From positions 62,001 to 126,000 of the forward strand of contig JAEUVB010000021.1 of NCBI GenBank assembly GCA_016786845.1: 64,000 nucleotides of DNA. The letters are read 5' to 3'. Source of the DNA: Chitinophagaceae bacterium (lineage in GTDB: Bacteria; Bacteroidota; Bacteroidia; Chitinophagales; Chitinophagaceae). A program made the translations under genes and the position numbers. The notes under the pieces were generated by a model. It had not been told where the DNA came from. It searched no databases and saw only the letters and a list, made by a program, of their open reading frames with translations. Every line of letters starts with the position of its first letter. The stretch's first letter is position 1. Positions 25,995 through 35,738 of this stretch are shown here, in pieces.

Positions 25995-27175
25995 TCTTGG
26001 CAATCGAGATAGTCCAGATATTTTTCTTCAAACGAATGACGACTAAAACGCTCTAATGCCAAGATTCTGGCATTTCTGCCTATTGATGATTTTAGTTCAG
26101 GATTTTGAACCAACATTCGAATCAACTCAATTGCCTTATCGTGAATAACTTGCTCATTATTTAATTCATCAATAAGCAAACCGGTATTCATGTGCTGGAT
26201 GTAATCAGGTATTCCATCTACTGCGGTGGATAAAACCACTCTGGCCCTTGCCATCATATCCATCACAACTATTGGAAGACCCTCATAGGAGGAAGTTAGA
26301 ATGAGTACATGAGCTTTATTGTACAAAGAATCCAGCTCATGTTTGTCGGTGATATATTCAAACACGTCGACATGTTGCTTGATCTCATCAGATAAAATAT
26401 TTGAAACATCTCCAACAAAGGTAAATGATACAGGGTCGCCCTCTCGAATCATGGTTTCTGCAATTTTTGAAATGATATGAACTCTTTTTTGAGGCGCTCC
26501 ACGACCAACAAATAATACATTAAAATCCGAATTGGATTTCGGCATAAATTCAGGAATCTCAACCCAATTATCGATAAAAACAATTCGTTGAAAATACTTT
26601 TCAGGCACTCCATTTTCCGTATATTGTTTTTCAAGATATCGTTTCAATTTTGGTGTACTCACTATTCTGCGATCTATAAATGGGATGTAGGCCTGATTAA
26701 AATTTATCCAGGTGTTTAAATGGGAAAGTTCAACAATCAGAGTCTCAGATTTTACATGTTGAACAATTTTATAAAAGTACATACACTCTCCCCCAAAAAT
26801 TACAGGGCGATCCGCCGCATTTATCCAAGATGATATTATACCTCTAAATATGACATTCAAAAAATGAAAATACTTGTTGTCTATATAACGATGTAGATCA
26901 ATTACATTTATAGAATCTAAATAGAAGAGGGATTGAAAACCATTGTTTTTAGGTTTCTTCGAAAAAATGACAATGGGCGATTTAGACTGAAGTAGTTTCA
27001 GAATATCGGCATTCACTTTAGGCCCCCCTCCAATATCAGCGGAAGGAAAGAATAAGAAATGCCTTGATTTGTTTTTTAATGGAAATAATCGACCTATACA
27101 TTTACCTATAAAAACAAATGGGAAGTTGATTGCTGCCTCAACCCTTCTTTTAAAAATGGCTTGAGCATAATTCAT
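25991..27175 (-). CDS. Glycosyltransferase family 4-like protein
   Basis: GT-B glycosyltransferase of 394 aa. An N-terminal glycine-rich loop (ADIGGGPKVNADILK) and a C-terminal nucleotide-sugar domain (NVLFVGRGAPQKRV, FTFVGDV, LILTSSYEGLPIVVMDMMARARVVLST) are visible. In the GT4 EX7E motif the first Glu is present (YEGLP) but the second position is Asp (VMDMM), a conservative change. The TG.LIDEL and NARILALERFS tail is typical. It overlaps the upstream SDR gene by 4 bases (ATGA). Likely transfers a sugar during surface-polysaccharide synthesis; donor and acceptor unknown. Confidence 0.88.
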   Translation of the reverse strand: MNYAQAIFKRRVEAAINFPFVFIGKCIGRLFPLKNKSRHFLFFPSADIGGGPKVNADILKLLQSKSPIVIFSKKPKNNGFQSLFYLDSINVIDLHRYIDNKYFHFLNVIFRGIISSWINAADRPVIFGGECMYFYKIVQHVKSETLIVELSHLNTWINFNQAYIPFIDRRIVSTPKLKRYLEKQYTENGVPEKYFQRIVFIDNWVEIPEFMPKSNSDFNVLFVGRGAPQKRVHIISKIAETMIREGDPVSFTFVGDVSNILSDEIKQHVDVFEYITDKHELDSLYNKAHVLILTSSYEGLPIVVMDMMARARVVLSTAVDGIPDYIQHMNTGLLIDELNNEQVIHDKAIELIRMLVQNPELKSSIGRNARILALERFSRHSFEEKYLDYLDCQD

Positions 27176-27861
27176 CTTGAATAATATTTATACAAAATAT
27201 CATATAGGTAATTTTCCTGAAAGCGAATATTCATTTTTTGATAAATGGGCATTACCTCATTCAATAATATTGGGAATCCTGCACCTTTGTCAATTAATTT
27301 ATACACTCCTTTTTTACTTAAGAATTTCTCAATAACTTCCACGATAGTTACCACAGGATAATTCTGAGTATTCGCTATATTAACCACTTTATTAATAAAT
27401 AATTTATCATCTAATATACAAGATACTGTTTTAAAAACATCTGTAACGTCTATAATATTTCTCTCCGCATGTTGCCACAATTCAAAAGTTATACCATCCC
27501 GAATTGCACTATACAAATAATTTAAAATTGTAAATTGATTACTTGTCTGTCCAGCCAAATTCGATAATCTAAATATACTATAACGAGGATGTTTTTCTTG
27601 TATAATTCCCTCCATCATCAACTTATGATTTACATAAGCCTGACCTCTTAATGTAGGATCATAAATGCTGCATGTACTAAAGTATATAAAATGTTTATCC
27701 TGATGCAAATACAAATTTTCCTTCAATAATATTTTTTCCCTTTCAAATTCAGATTCAGAAGTACATGTAGAGTTTGAGACTCCGGAGCAAAAAAGTAATA
27801 CATCTTTATCTTTAGAGAAGAGTTCAAATGTTTGAGCCAATAAGCCTTTGCCTACAATCAC
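27172..27861 (-). CDS. NAD-dependent epimerase/dehydratase-like (extended SDR)
   Basis: Short extended-SDR protein of 229 aa. The nucleotide-binding loop MIVGKGLLAQTF is at the very N-terminus, followed by FIYFSTCSIYDP, the YVNHK catalytic Tyr-Lys pair, and FRLSNLAG. It is smaller than typical nucleotide-sugar epimerases (about 310 aa), lacking part of the C-terminal substrate domain. The only standard start is a GTG at 27861. The open frame extends 14 codons further upstream as ...AVKHLKVIVGKG, which reads like a natural SDR N-terminus, so translation might begin slightly earlier from a non-standard codon. First gene of a coupled pair with the glycosyltransferase. Confidence 0.75.
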   Translation of the reverse strand: MIVGKGLLAQTFELFSKDKDVLLFCSGVSNSTCTSESEFEREKILLKENLYLHQDKHFIYFSTCSIYDPTLRGQAYVNHKLMMEGIIQEKHPRYSIFRLSNLAGQTSNQFTILNYLYSAIRDGITFELWQHAERNIIDVTDVFKTVSCILDDKLFINKVVNIANTQNYPVVTIVEVIEKFLSKKGVYKLIDKGAGFPILLNEVMPIYQKMNIRFQENYLYDILYKYYSR

Positions 27862-28082
27862 CTTTAAATGTTTAACAGCCGAAATTATATTAAAAATGGA
27901 GCTTTAGGAAATAATAATAGAATCAATCATTCAATGGCCTTATTACATGAAGTACGAAATGCACTTCTATCAGAATTTTTATAGCTTCATCTGTGTAAAC
28001 TTTTTTATTCCCCTGTAATAAATATGACTATGAGTAACATTATCTAGCTTTTATATTTATTTTTACATTCTAAATGTATTTT

Positions 28083-30758
28083 ATGCGAATTCTAATTCTG
28101 TTATCATTGTTATTCCCCTTTTCATGCTATTCACAGGTTAATCTTTCTCAGGGACTTGTCGCCCATTGGGATTTTAGTGGAAATGCGAATGATGTCAGTG
28201 GCAACAATAACAACGGCATTGTGAACGGCGCCACACTTAGCGCAGGTCAGGCAGGCATTCCCAATACTGCATATTCTTTTAATGGTTCCAGTTGGATTCA
28301 AGTGCCAAATTCTGCGAGTCTTAACTTTCAAAATAGCGTATACTCCATTTATGCACTTGTAAGGCCTCAAGGATTTTATGGTGGAACTTGTCATGGAAAT
28401 GATATTATAGATAAGGGTGATGCAGATTTCATAAATGGATGGTACACATTAAGATTTTCCGATGCCTATAGTTCAACTTTTACGAATTGCTCTTCCCCTT
28501 TGAATGTAACTCAACAGAATTTTTATCCTCAGCAGAACAATCTTACTTTTAGCGGCTCTGGATATACCCCTTATATTGTTCCAAATACTTGGTATTGTGT
28601 AATTGCTGTTGCTGATGGATCTACTTTGAAATTATATGTAAACGGAATTTTGGTCAGTACGCAGGTAATCAATGGGCCAATGGGCACAAATGTCCACGAT
28701 TTATTTATTGGCAGAAAAAATAGCTCTACATATCCATACTGGTTCACAGGTGATATGGATGAGATTCGAATGTATGACAGGGAATTAAACATTCAGGAAA
28801 TAAACACATTATGTGGTTGCTTACCCTCCCTCTCCACCTCCCCCCTCCTCCTCTCCCCTGATACCAGCATCTGTAACACAGCAACCATACAACTGAACAC
28901 AGATCCCAATATTGATACCAATTCTATTTTCTGGTGGAGCCCTACCACCGGCCTCAGCGATTCAACATCATTGAATCCGACTGCCACCGTTTCGTCTAAT
29001 GCCACCTACGTCTTCAACGTACTTCATAAAGGCTGCAACCTGATCGACAACGGTGATTTTGAAAGTGGTAACACCGCTTTTAGTTCCAGCTATATTTATG
29101 CTGCAAACAATACCATCGAAGGTGAGTACTTTGTCGGCCCAAACCCGCAAGCGTGGAATGGCGGACTTGGCGTATTCGGTGATCATACAACCGGTACCGG
29201 TAATATGCTGATTGTAAACGGTGCCCCGCTTGCAAATACCAGCATTTGGTGCAAAACCGTAAACGTTACTCCCAATACGGATTATTCTTTTAGCGCCTGG
29301 CTGCAAAACGTCAATATTTGGGGTGCTACCTCCAACCCACCCATTTTGCAATTCTCTATCAACAGCAATTTACTCGGTACGCCTTTTAACGTTACCCCAA
29401 CAGCCGGTTTATGGCAACAGTTTTTTCAAACCTGGAATTCCGGCGCAAATACCACGGCTACCATATGTATCATCAATCAAAACACGATAGCCTCAGGAAA
29501 TGATTTCGCTATAGATGATATCGAATTCGCTCCCTTTATTACGCAAAGTGATACCATAAATATTACACTTCAAACACCACCGACCATTTTAGCGGGTCCG
29601 GACACCTCTGTATGCAACGGATCTCAGGTTCAATTGATTGCCTCCGGAGGGACCGCTTACAGTTGGTCACCGGCAACTTATTTGAACAATACAAATATTT
29701 CCAATCCTCTTTCCACCCCTCTGGCCGGCACAACCTATACCGTTACTGGAACAGATCAATCCGGCTGCTCAAATACTGCCACGGTGTCAATCTCCACTTT
29801 ACCTGCTCCTCTGATCGGAGCAACCGCCAGTCCGTCAACCGTTTGTGCCGGCTCGCCCACCACCCTCACCGGTAGCGGAGGCAACTCCTATAGTTGGTCC
29901 GGAGGAGTAGTCAACGGCATCGCTTTTGTACCCCAAACCAGTACTACCTACACCGTCACGGGTACCGATGCCAGCGGATGCAGCAATACCAGCACAGTAA
30001 CGGTATCGGTGATTCAAAATTTAAATCTGACCGTTGCCCCTTCAGCCCCACTTCTTTGCTTAGGCGATAGTGTACAAATGACTGCCAATGGTGCCAATAC
30101 TTATTCATGGTCGCCATCTCAGGGTTTGAGTTCGAGTTCCGGCGCTACGGTTTGGGGCTACCCACAGTATACCACAACCTATATTGTTCAGGGTATCGAT
30201 GCCAATGGATGCAGTGGGTCTGTAGCCGTAACCATTACAGTTATTGACGAAGTGAATCTTAATGTCACGAAAAGCGGCGATGCCGAGTGTAAACAAAATC
30301 AAGTTGAACTTCAGGTGAGCGGTGCTGCGCAATATGTATGGTCGCCGGTAAGCTTACTGAGCAACCCGAATGGAGCGACAACCATGGCTACTGTTGATTC
30401 AACAACCACTTTTTATGTAACGGGAATCGTAGGTTCATGTACCGCCAATGATTCGATCATCGTCTATAGCTACAATAATGATGCAAACAGCATTTTTATC
30501 CCAACGGCATTTTCACCAAACGGAGATGGCAAAAATGATTGCTTCAGAATCCTCCATCGGGCGAATTTTAAATCCTATTATTTGGGCATTTATAATCGTT
30601 ATGGTGAATTGGTATTTGAAACGGATCAAGCAGATGCTTGTTGGGATGGAAATTTCAAAAACAAAGAAGCTGAACTAAGCACCTATTATTATTATCTGAA
30701 AGCAGAAACTACTTGTGGTAAAATTTTCCGCAAAGGTGATATCACACTCGTAAGATAA
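28083..30758 (+). CDS. LamG-domain, Ig-like repeat, T9SS type B sorted surface protein
   Basis: Secreted or surface protein of about 890 aa. A signal peptide (MRILILLSLLFPFSCYSQ) is followed by a LamG/concanavalin-like domain (LVAHWDFSGNANDVSGN to DEIRMYDRELN), a carbohydrate-binding-like jelly roll (NLIDNGDFESGNTAF to FAIDDIEF), then four Ig-like units with the C.G....L.A.G...Y.WSP pattern. The C-terminus is the gliding-motility-associated type B sorting domain IFIPTAFSPNGDGKNDCFRI...GKIFRKGDITLVR. An alternative ATG is at 28074. Base composition changes sharply near 28815-28860, where the LamG part meets the rest. Binding target unknown. Confidence 0.88.
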   Translation: MRILILLSLLFPFSCYSQVNLSQGLVAHWDFSGNANDVSGNNNNGIVNGATLSAGQAGIPNTAYSFNGSSWIQVPNSASLNFQNSVYSIYALVRPQGFYGGTCHGNDIIDKGDADFINGWYTLRFSDAYSSTFTNCSSPLNVTQQNFYPQQNNLTFSGSGYTPYIVPNTWYCVIAVADGSTLKLYVNGILVSTQVINGPMGTNVHDLFIGRKNSSTYPYWFTGDMDEIRMYDRELNIQEINTLCGCLPSLSTSPLLLSPDTSICNTATIQLNTDPNIDTNSIFWWSPTTGLSDSTSLNPTATVSSNATYVFNVLHKGCNLIDNGDFESGNTAFSSSYIYAANNTIEGEYFVGPNPQAWNGGLGVFGDHTTGTGNMLIVNGAPLANTSIWCKTVNVTPNTDYSFSAWLQNVNIWGATSNPPILQFSINSNLLGTPFNVTPTAGLWQQFFQTWNSGANTTATICIINQNTIASGNDFAIDDIEFAPFITQSDTINITLQTPPTILAGPDTSVCNGSQVQLIASGGTAYSWSPATYLNNTNISNPLSTPLAGTTYTVTGTDQSGCSNTATVSISTLPAPLIGATASPSTVCAGSPTTLTGSGGNSYSWSGGVVNGIAFVPQTSTTYTVTGTDASGCSNTSTVTVSVIQNLNLTVAPSAPLLCLGDSVQMTANGANTYSWSPSQGLSSSSGATVWGYPQYTTTYIVQGIDANGCSGSVAVTITVIDEVNLNVTKSGDAECKQNQVELQVSGAAQYVWSPVSLLSNPNGATTMATVDSTTTFYVTGIVGSCTANDSIIVYSYNNDANSIFIPTAFSPNGDGKNDCFRILHRANFKSYYLGIYNRYGELVFETDQADACWDGNFKNKEAELSTYYYYLKAETTCGKIFRKGDITLVR

Positions 30759-30761
30759 ATC

Positions 30762-32105
30762 CTATTCTTCGTCTTCGTCCTTTTTCTTTTTATCGAACAG
30801 GTCCTTTTTAGGCACAATTTTGACGTCCATATTCTTTTTCAAAGTGCGGGCTATAGCACTAAAAGGAGCCACAATCACTTTTTCACCGGGATTTAAACCA
30901 CTGAGGATTTCAATATGTTGATTATCCTGCACTCCCGTTGTCACAACTTTCAATACGGTTTTGTTTTTTTCATTGACCACAAATACATATTCAAGGATCT
31001 GATCACTTTTATCACCTGTATCCACAGAATCTTCATCTTCTCTAGTCGTTACGGCATTGATAGGAACAGCTAAAACACCTCTTTGGTATTTTGTGAGAAT
31101 TTCAACGGTAGCAGACATGCCCGGACGAAAAGGAAAATGACGGGTATCGATCTCCAGGAGATCCTGATAACTCTGCTGCAAAAGCTCGACACTTACCGTG
31201 TAATTGGTCACCTGATCAGTTAGCGAACTAATAGCCTGCTGACTGCCTGTGGCCGTGCTCGATTGGGATATCTGTACCACGATGCCTTTAAACTTACGGG
31301 ACGGATAAGCTTCCACTTCTACATTGGCCGTATCGCCATATTTCACTTTTTGAATATCGTTCTCACCCACCTCCACATCGACTTTCATTTTACTCATATT
31401 GGCTACACGCATGATCTCTGTACCGGCCATTTGTACGGTCCCGACTACACGTTCACCCTTCTTCACAAAAAGTTTGGATACAATTCCGGACATAGGCGCA
31501 TAGATCGTGGTCTTCTCTAAATTTTCTACAGCTTCAGATACATTAGCCTGAGCTCCGGCAACACCATATTGATTACCCTTGATACTTTCCAAGGCTGCAT
31601 AATAAGCCGCCTTCGCAGATTTGTAGGCAGCTTCAGCCGTTTCAAATTCCATGGCACTGATCACTTTTTCGTCAAACAATTGCTTATTACGGCGATAGGT
31701 TGAACTCGCCTGATCCAATTGCGCTTTGGCCTGTTGTTTCAACGCTGAGGCATTCGATACCGTAGAACGGGTCTGATTCAACTGTGCATTCGCCCGATTC
31801 ACCATAGAACGATAGATCGTTGAATTGATGGTAGCCATTACCTGCCCTGCCTTCACGCTATCTCCTTCCTCCACAAAAAGTTCTGTAATCTCACCGGATA
31901 CATCCGGACTAATTTTCACTTCTGAAACCGGATAAATTTTTCCACTCGCAGAAACGGATTCGATAATGTCTTTTTTCGAAACTTTTTCGATAGCTACCTT
32001 CACCGCTTTATCCGGACCTAAAATGCCCATGCGGCTTAAGATGCCCCATGTTAGCAAAACGCCTATTAATATGCCAATGATCCAATAAATTCTTTTTTGC
32101 GACAT
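30762..32105 (-). CDS. Efflux periplasmic adaptor subunit (HlyD/MacA-like membrane fusion protein)
   Basis: Membrane-fusion protein of 447 aa linking an inner-membrane pump to TolC. One N-terminal membrane helix (IYWIIGILIGVLLTWGIL) is followed by the lipoyl-like half-motif EITELFVEEGDSVKAGQVMATI, a long alpha-hairpin (about 110-190), the returning lipoyl half GIVSKLFVKKGERVVG, the beta-barrel and a C-terminal acidic/basic tail rich in Lys, Asp and Glu. It follows the TolC gene by 3 bp. No pump gene (RND or MacB-type) is adjacent downstream, since the next gene is convergent, so the partner pump must be encoded elsewhere. Confidence 0.9.
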   Translation of the reverse strand: MSQKRIYWIIGILIGVLLTWGILSRMGILGPDKAVKVAIEKVSKKDIIESVSASGKIYPVSEVKISPDVSGEITELFVEEGDSVKAGQVMATINSTIYRSMVNRANAQLNQTRSTVSNASALKQQAKAQLDQASSTYRRNKQLFDEKVISAMEFETAEAAYKSAKAAYYAALESIKGNQYGVAGAQANVSEAVENLEKTTIYAPMSGIVSKLFVKKGERVVGTVQMAGTEIMRVANMSKMKVDVEVGENDIQKVKYGDTANVEVEAYPSRKFKGIVVQISQSSTATGSQQAISSLTDQVTNYTVSVELLQQSYQDLLEIDTRHFPFRPGMSATVEILTKYQRGVLAVPINAVTTREDEDSVDTGDKSDQILEYVFVVNEKNKTVLKVVTTGVQDNQHIEILSGLNPGEKVIVAPFSAIARTLKKNMDVKIVPKKDLFDKKKKDEDEE

Positions 32106-32108
32106 AGT

Positions 32109-33896
32109 CTAATCTAATTTCAGGGAATTGCCCATATAATAATCTAATACCTTCAACTTAAAAATAAGATCGTACTTGGCCGACAATACAGATGAACTTG
32201 CATTGTACAAACTATTCAACGTCGAGGTATATTCATAAGTATTGATCATGCCGACTTCATATCTTTTTATCGCAAAATCCAGTGCTCGCTTAGAAGCGTC
32301 TTCTGATCTCTTTGCGGCTTGATACTTCTGATTGGCGGCACGGGCTTCTTCATAAGCTTTGTAAATATCCTGCTTCAACTTTTGCTTATCATTGTCCATG
32401 GCAATCTGCTGACTCACTAATCCAATCTTGGCTTTTTGAATATTGGTTCTGGCTGTATAAGCATTGAATATCGGAATATTCAGACTGATGCCTGCATTCG
32501 CCCGAATATTGTCGCCATATTGATTGAATAAAGTTCGTGTACGAGTAGAATAGGTATAGTCGGGACGGGTAATGGGATAACTGCTCCCGTTGAAATTCAA
32601 ATACCCTAACGGCACTTCACCCACATACGTTTGACCTGTAATATCCTTTACATTAGAAGAATAACTGGTTCCTAAGTTGGCAAATATGGATAATTGCGGA
32701 TATTGTACTGATTTCGCCAGATCCAATGACTTTTTTGCGGAGCGCAACTTCAATTCATTGTATCGCATCCGATATTGATTTTTCAAAGAAGTGCCATATA
32801 CATCTTCAGGATTAGTGAGCAGAATTTGAGCACTCAGTTCACTCAGGTCTGTATTCGGCGTTTCTATATCAAAAGCCTGATTCAAATCAAAATTCATCAA
32901 AGCTCTAAGCTGCAATAAAGCGATGCGCTCATCCGCTCTGGCACTTACCAGACTCGCACTGTCGCCGGAAAGTTGGGCCTTCATTTGATACACATTCAAC
33001 TCGGGAAGTTTGCCGGCATTGGCAAACTTGAGCGTTTGCTCATATTGTGCTTTATCCAACTTAACCTGAGATTCATTGATTTTCACTTGTTCACGCGCCA
33101 ACAACACCCTTAAATATCCTGTGGCTACATTCAAAGAAATATCATCTTTCAATTGATTGTAAGCAGCATTAGCTGCATTAATCTCCAATTGATTCTGTTC
33201 GATTTGATGTTGTTTTTGAAACCAGCCAAAAACCAAAACCTGAGAAGAAAGACCCAAGGAATTATACAAGAATCCTTTGGTTACAAACTGATTGGAAGTC
33301 GGATCTATCGAACGTCCATAACTATCGCCCAAGCTGGCATCTGCATTCAGGTTGGGCAAACGACTGCTCTTGCTTTGCTGATAAACCAATTTGGCTAGTC
33401 GTTCATTCAGTTCTGATTCTGCAACCTGCAAATTATTTTTTCTTGCATAGGCAATACATTCTTCTAAAGTCCAAGCTTTCGTTAAATAGGATTCCCGAAC
33501 TTTTTCAGGTTCAGCTTCTTGGATCAACGGCTCATCCGGTTCCGAACTTTGTATTTCTATTTCCTTTTTTACGGGCGGTTTTGGCTTTGGAAGCGGTTTG
33601 CTTTTGGGCTTCACCTCCTGCTTGGGTGCCGCATCAGATTTTGATTTTTTAATTAAACGCTTTTCCAGTTCTTCCTGGCTCAAGTTCGTTTTAATAGGTG
33701 CTTCTATTGGTGATGTCACTTCCTTTACCGAATCCACCACTTTTTTCGGCTGAGGCTTGCCATAAACTTGTTGTGGAATCACTTTTTTGACAGAATCGAA
33801 TTTCGTGGGACGATAACGCCCTTTTTGTTGCCCATAAAGCATGATGGTGGGGAGCATGCAAATCAAAACAAACAGAATACGTAACGTTGCAATCAT
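32109..33896 (-). CDS. TolC-family outer-membrane efflux protein with a long basic N-terminal extension
   Basis: Outer-membrane channel of 595 aa. The TolC/OEP region starts near residue 145 with WTLEECIAYARKNNLQVAESELN and has the two expected helical repeats, ending with IKRYEVGMINTYEYTSTLNSLYNA. Between the signal peptide and this region is an unusual segment of about 120 residues rich in Lys, Pro, Glu and Ser (for example KPKSKPLPKPKPPVKKE), probably disordered and periplasmic. I use the ATG at 33896; an upstream in-frame TTG lies within the TACTTTTG promoter box. Co-transcribed with the adaptor gene, divergent from nadB. Confidence 0.9.
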   Translation of the reverse strand: MIATLRILFVLICMLPTIMLYGQQKGRYRPTKFDSVKKVIPQQVYGKPQPKKVVDSVKEVTSPIEAPIKTNLSQEELEKRLIKKSKSDAAPKQEVKPKSKPLPKPKPPVKKEIEIQSSEPDEPLIQEAEPEKVRESYLTKAWTLEECIAYARKNNLQVAESELNERLAKLVYQQSKSSRLPNLNADASLGDSYGRSIDPTSNQFVTKGFLYNSLGLSSQVLVFGWFQKQHQIEQNQLEINAANAAYNQLKDDISLNVATGYLRVLLAREQVKINESQVKLDKAQYEQTLKFANAGKLPELNVYQMKAQLSGDSASLVSARADERIALLQLRALMNFDLNQAFDIETPNTDLSELSAQILLTNPEDVYGTSLKNQYRMRYNELKLRSAKKSLDLAKSVQYPQLSIFANLGTSYSSNVKDITGQTYVGEVPLGYLNFNGSSYPITRPDYTYSTRTRTLFNQYGDNIRANAGISLNIPIFNAYTARTNIQKAKIGLVSQQIAMDNDKQKLKQDIYKAYEEARAANQKYQAAKRSEDASKRALDFAIKRYEVGMINTYEYTSTLNSLYNASSSVLSAKYDLIFKLKVLDYYMGNSLKLD

Positions 33897-33902
33897 AAGA
33901 GA

Positions 33903-33910
33903 CAAAAGTA
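33903..33910 (-). promoter_or_regulatory. Promoter -7 box of the tolC-adaptor operon
   Basis: Minus-strand TACTTTTG ends 6 bp before the ATG at 33896, implying a very short or absent leader and supporting that start codon. Confidence 0.55.
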
Positions 33911-34053
33911 ATAGAAAAAATAGTATGTATTGTAGGACCGGTCTGTAAAGATAGCATAAACAGCAAGTCTAATGCCATAGGTTTGACCATCGGCAAAAAT
34001 TAATGGAGGAAGGCATCCGGTCCATAGAAAATCCAAGACCATCAGCCCCAACA

Positions 34054-34082
34054 TTGCACCTAGGGTTTTTGCCTTACCTTTG
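34054..34082 (+). promoter_or_regulatory. Promoter of nadB
   Basis: TTG at 34054-34056 and TACCTTTG at 34075-34082 with an 18-bp spacer; the expected start is about 10 bp before the nadB ATG. Confidence 0.7.
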
Positions 34083-34099
34083 GTTGTATAAGAAACACT

Positions 34100-35701
34100 A
34101 TGACCACTGACGTACTTGTAATTGGTTCGGGAATCGCCGGACTGACTTATGCCCTGAAAACTGCTGCTGCAAGGCCGGATTTAAATATTACGGTTTTGAC
34201 CAAAACCAATGAAGACGAAACGAATACCAAATATGCTCAAGGTGGTATTGCCGCCGTACTCAACGAACAAACAGATAGTTTTGACAAACATATTGAAGAT
34301 ACCCTCATTGCAGGCGATGGATTGTGTAATCCGGAGATCGTGGATATTGTGATCAAAGAAGGGCCTGTACGATTGAGAGAAATTATTGCCTGGGGGGCAG
34401 AGTTTGATCGTGGTGCAGATGGAGAATACAAATTAGGTAAAGAAGGCGGGCATTCCGAAAACCGAATTCTGCACTATAAAGATGTGACCGGTAAGGAAAT
34501 TGAACGGGCTTTATTACATCAGGCAGACCAATGTAAAAATATTACCCTGATCGATTATTGTTTTGTCATCGACATTATTACCCAACATCATTTAGGCGTA
34601 TTGGTGACCAAAGCGACACCGGCCATTGAGTGCTATGGCGTATATGTATTGAATCATGAAACCCATCAGATTGAAAAAATTTTATCGAAAGTGACCTTGC
34701 TGGCCACCGGCGGTTGTGGTCAGGTCTATCGCACCACAACGAATCCGCGTATCGCTACGGGTGATGGTGTGGCCATGGTCTATCGGGCCAAAGGTCGTAT
34801 TGAGAACATGGAATTTATTCAATTTCATCCGACGGCATTATTTGAACCCGGCAAAAGATTCGGACAAGCCTTCCTGATCACGGAAGCGGTGCGGGGAGAT
34901 GGAGGCATCTTGCGAAACAGCAAAGGGGAAGACTTTATGCCTCGATATGATGCGCGTGGATCTTTGGCGCCGCGCGACATTGTTGCACGTGCCATTGATA
35001 ATGAAATGAAAATTTTGGGTGATGAACATGTCTACCTTGATTGCCGGCATATGGATCCGGAAAAATTTAAGGACCACTTTCCGAACATCTATGAAAAATG
35101 CCTGAGCCTCGGGATTGATATCCATAAGAATATGATTCCGGTAGCGCCTGCAGCACATTATAGTTGTGGTGGCATAAAAACAGATGCTATGGGCCTCTCC
35201 TCTATTCAGCGATTGTATAGTTGCGGAGAGGCAGCCAGTACCGGATTACATGGGGCAAACCGACTGGCCAGTAATTCCCTGTTAGAAGCCATGGTCTTTG
35301 GACATCGATGTTTTGAACATACCCTGAAGGAAATAGATCAATACTCCATTCAATCCGGCATTCCCGATTGGAATGCCGCCGGCACCAGCGATCCAAAAGA
35401 AATGATCTTGATCACCCAAAGCATCAAAGAGTTGCAACTCACGATGAGTGATTATGTAGGTATTGTGCGTAGCAATGTGCGTTTAACCCGGGCCTTAAAG
35501 CGCCTCGATCTACTTCATGAAGAAACCGAGCAACTCTATAAAACAACTACCCTCTCACCCCAGCTTTGCGAGCTCCGCAACCTGATTACCATCGGCTACC
35601 TGATCGTCAAATCGGCACAGTTCAGGAAAGAGAGTCGCGGCCTGCATTATACCTTGGATTATCCGGTCAAAAGCGAGCTGCTACAGAATATCGTATTGTA
35701 A
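34100..35701 (+). CDS. nadB: L-aspartate oxidase
   Basis: Flavoenzyme of 533 aa that oxidises L-aspartate to iminoaspartate in de novo NAD synthesis. FAD-binding motif VLVIGSGIAGLTYALKTA is at residues 4-21. Active-site and cofactor landmarks follow: TKYAQGGIAAVL, GGHSENRILH, ATGGCGQVYRTTTNP, EFIQFHPTAL, and SCGEAASTGLHGANRLASNSLLEA near the C-terminal part, as in all NadB/SdhA relatives. Length and EGGHS..R..H favour NadB over succinate dehydrogenase. No nadA or nadC lies beside it in the window. Cytoplasmic. Confidence 0.95.
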   Translation: MTTDVLVIGSGIAGLTYALKTAAARPDLNITVLTKTNEDETNTKYAQGGIAAVLNEQTDSFDKHIEDTLIAGDGLCNPEIVDIVIKEGPVRLREIIAWGAEFDRGADGEYKLGKEGGHSENRILHYKDVTGKEIERALLHQADQCKNITLIDYCFVIDIITQHHLGVLVTKATPAIECYGVYVLNHETHQIEKILSKVTLLATGGCGQVYRTTTNPRIATGDGVAMVYRAKGRIENMEFIQFHPTALFEPGKRFGQAFLITEAVRGDGGILRNSKGEDFMPRYDARGSLAPRDIVARAIDNEMKILGDEHVYLDCRHMDPEKFKDHFPNIYEKCLSLGIDIHKNMIPVAPAAHYSCGGIKTDAMGLSSIQRLYSCGEAASTGLHGANRLASNSLLEAMVFGHRCFEHTLKEIDQYSIQSGIPDWNAAGTSDPKEMILITQSIKELQLTMSDYVGIVRSNVRLTRALKRLDLLHEETEQLYKTTTLSPQLCELRNLITIGYLIVKSAQFRKESRGLHYTLDYPVKSELLQNIVL

Positions 35702-35725
35702 TTTTTTAAACCACCTTCTTTCCTT

Positions 35726-35733
35726 TAGATTTG
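35726..35733 (+). promoter_or_regulatory. Promoter -7 box of the TerC-like gene
   Basis: TAGATTTG ends 5 bp before the ATG at 35739, so the transcript probably starts at or next to the start codon. Confidence 0.5.
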
Positions 35734-35738
35734 CAGCA

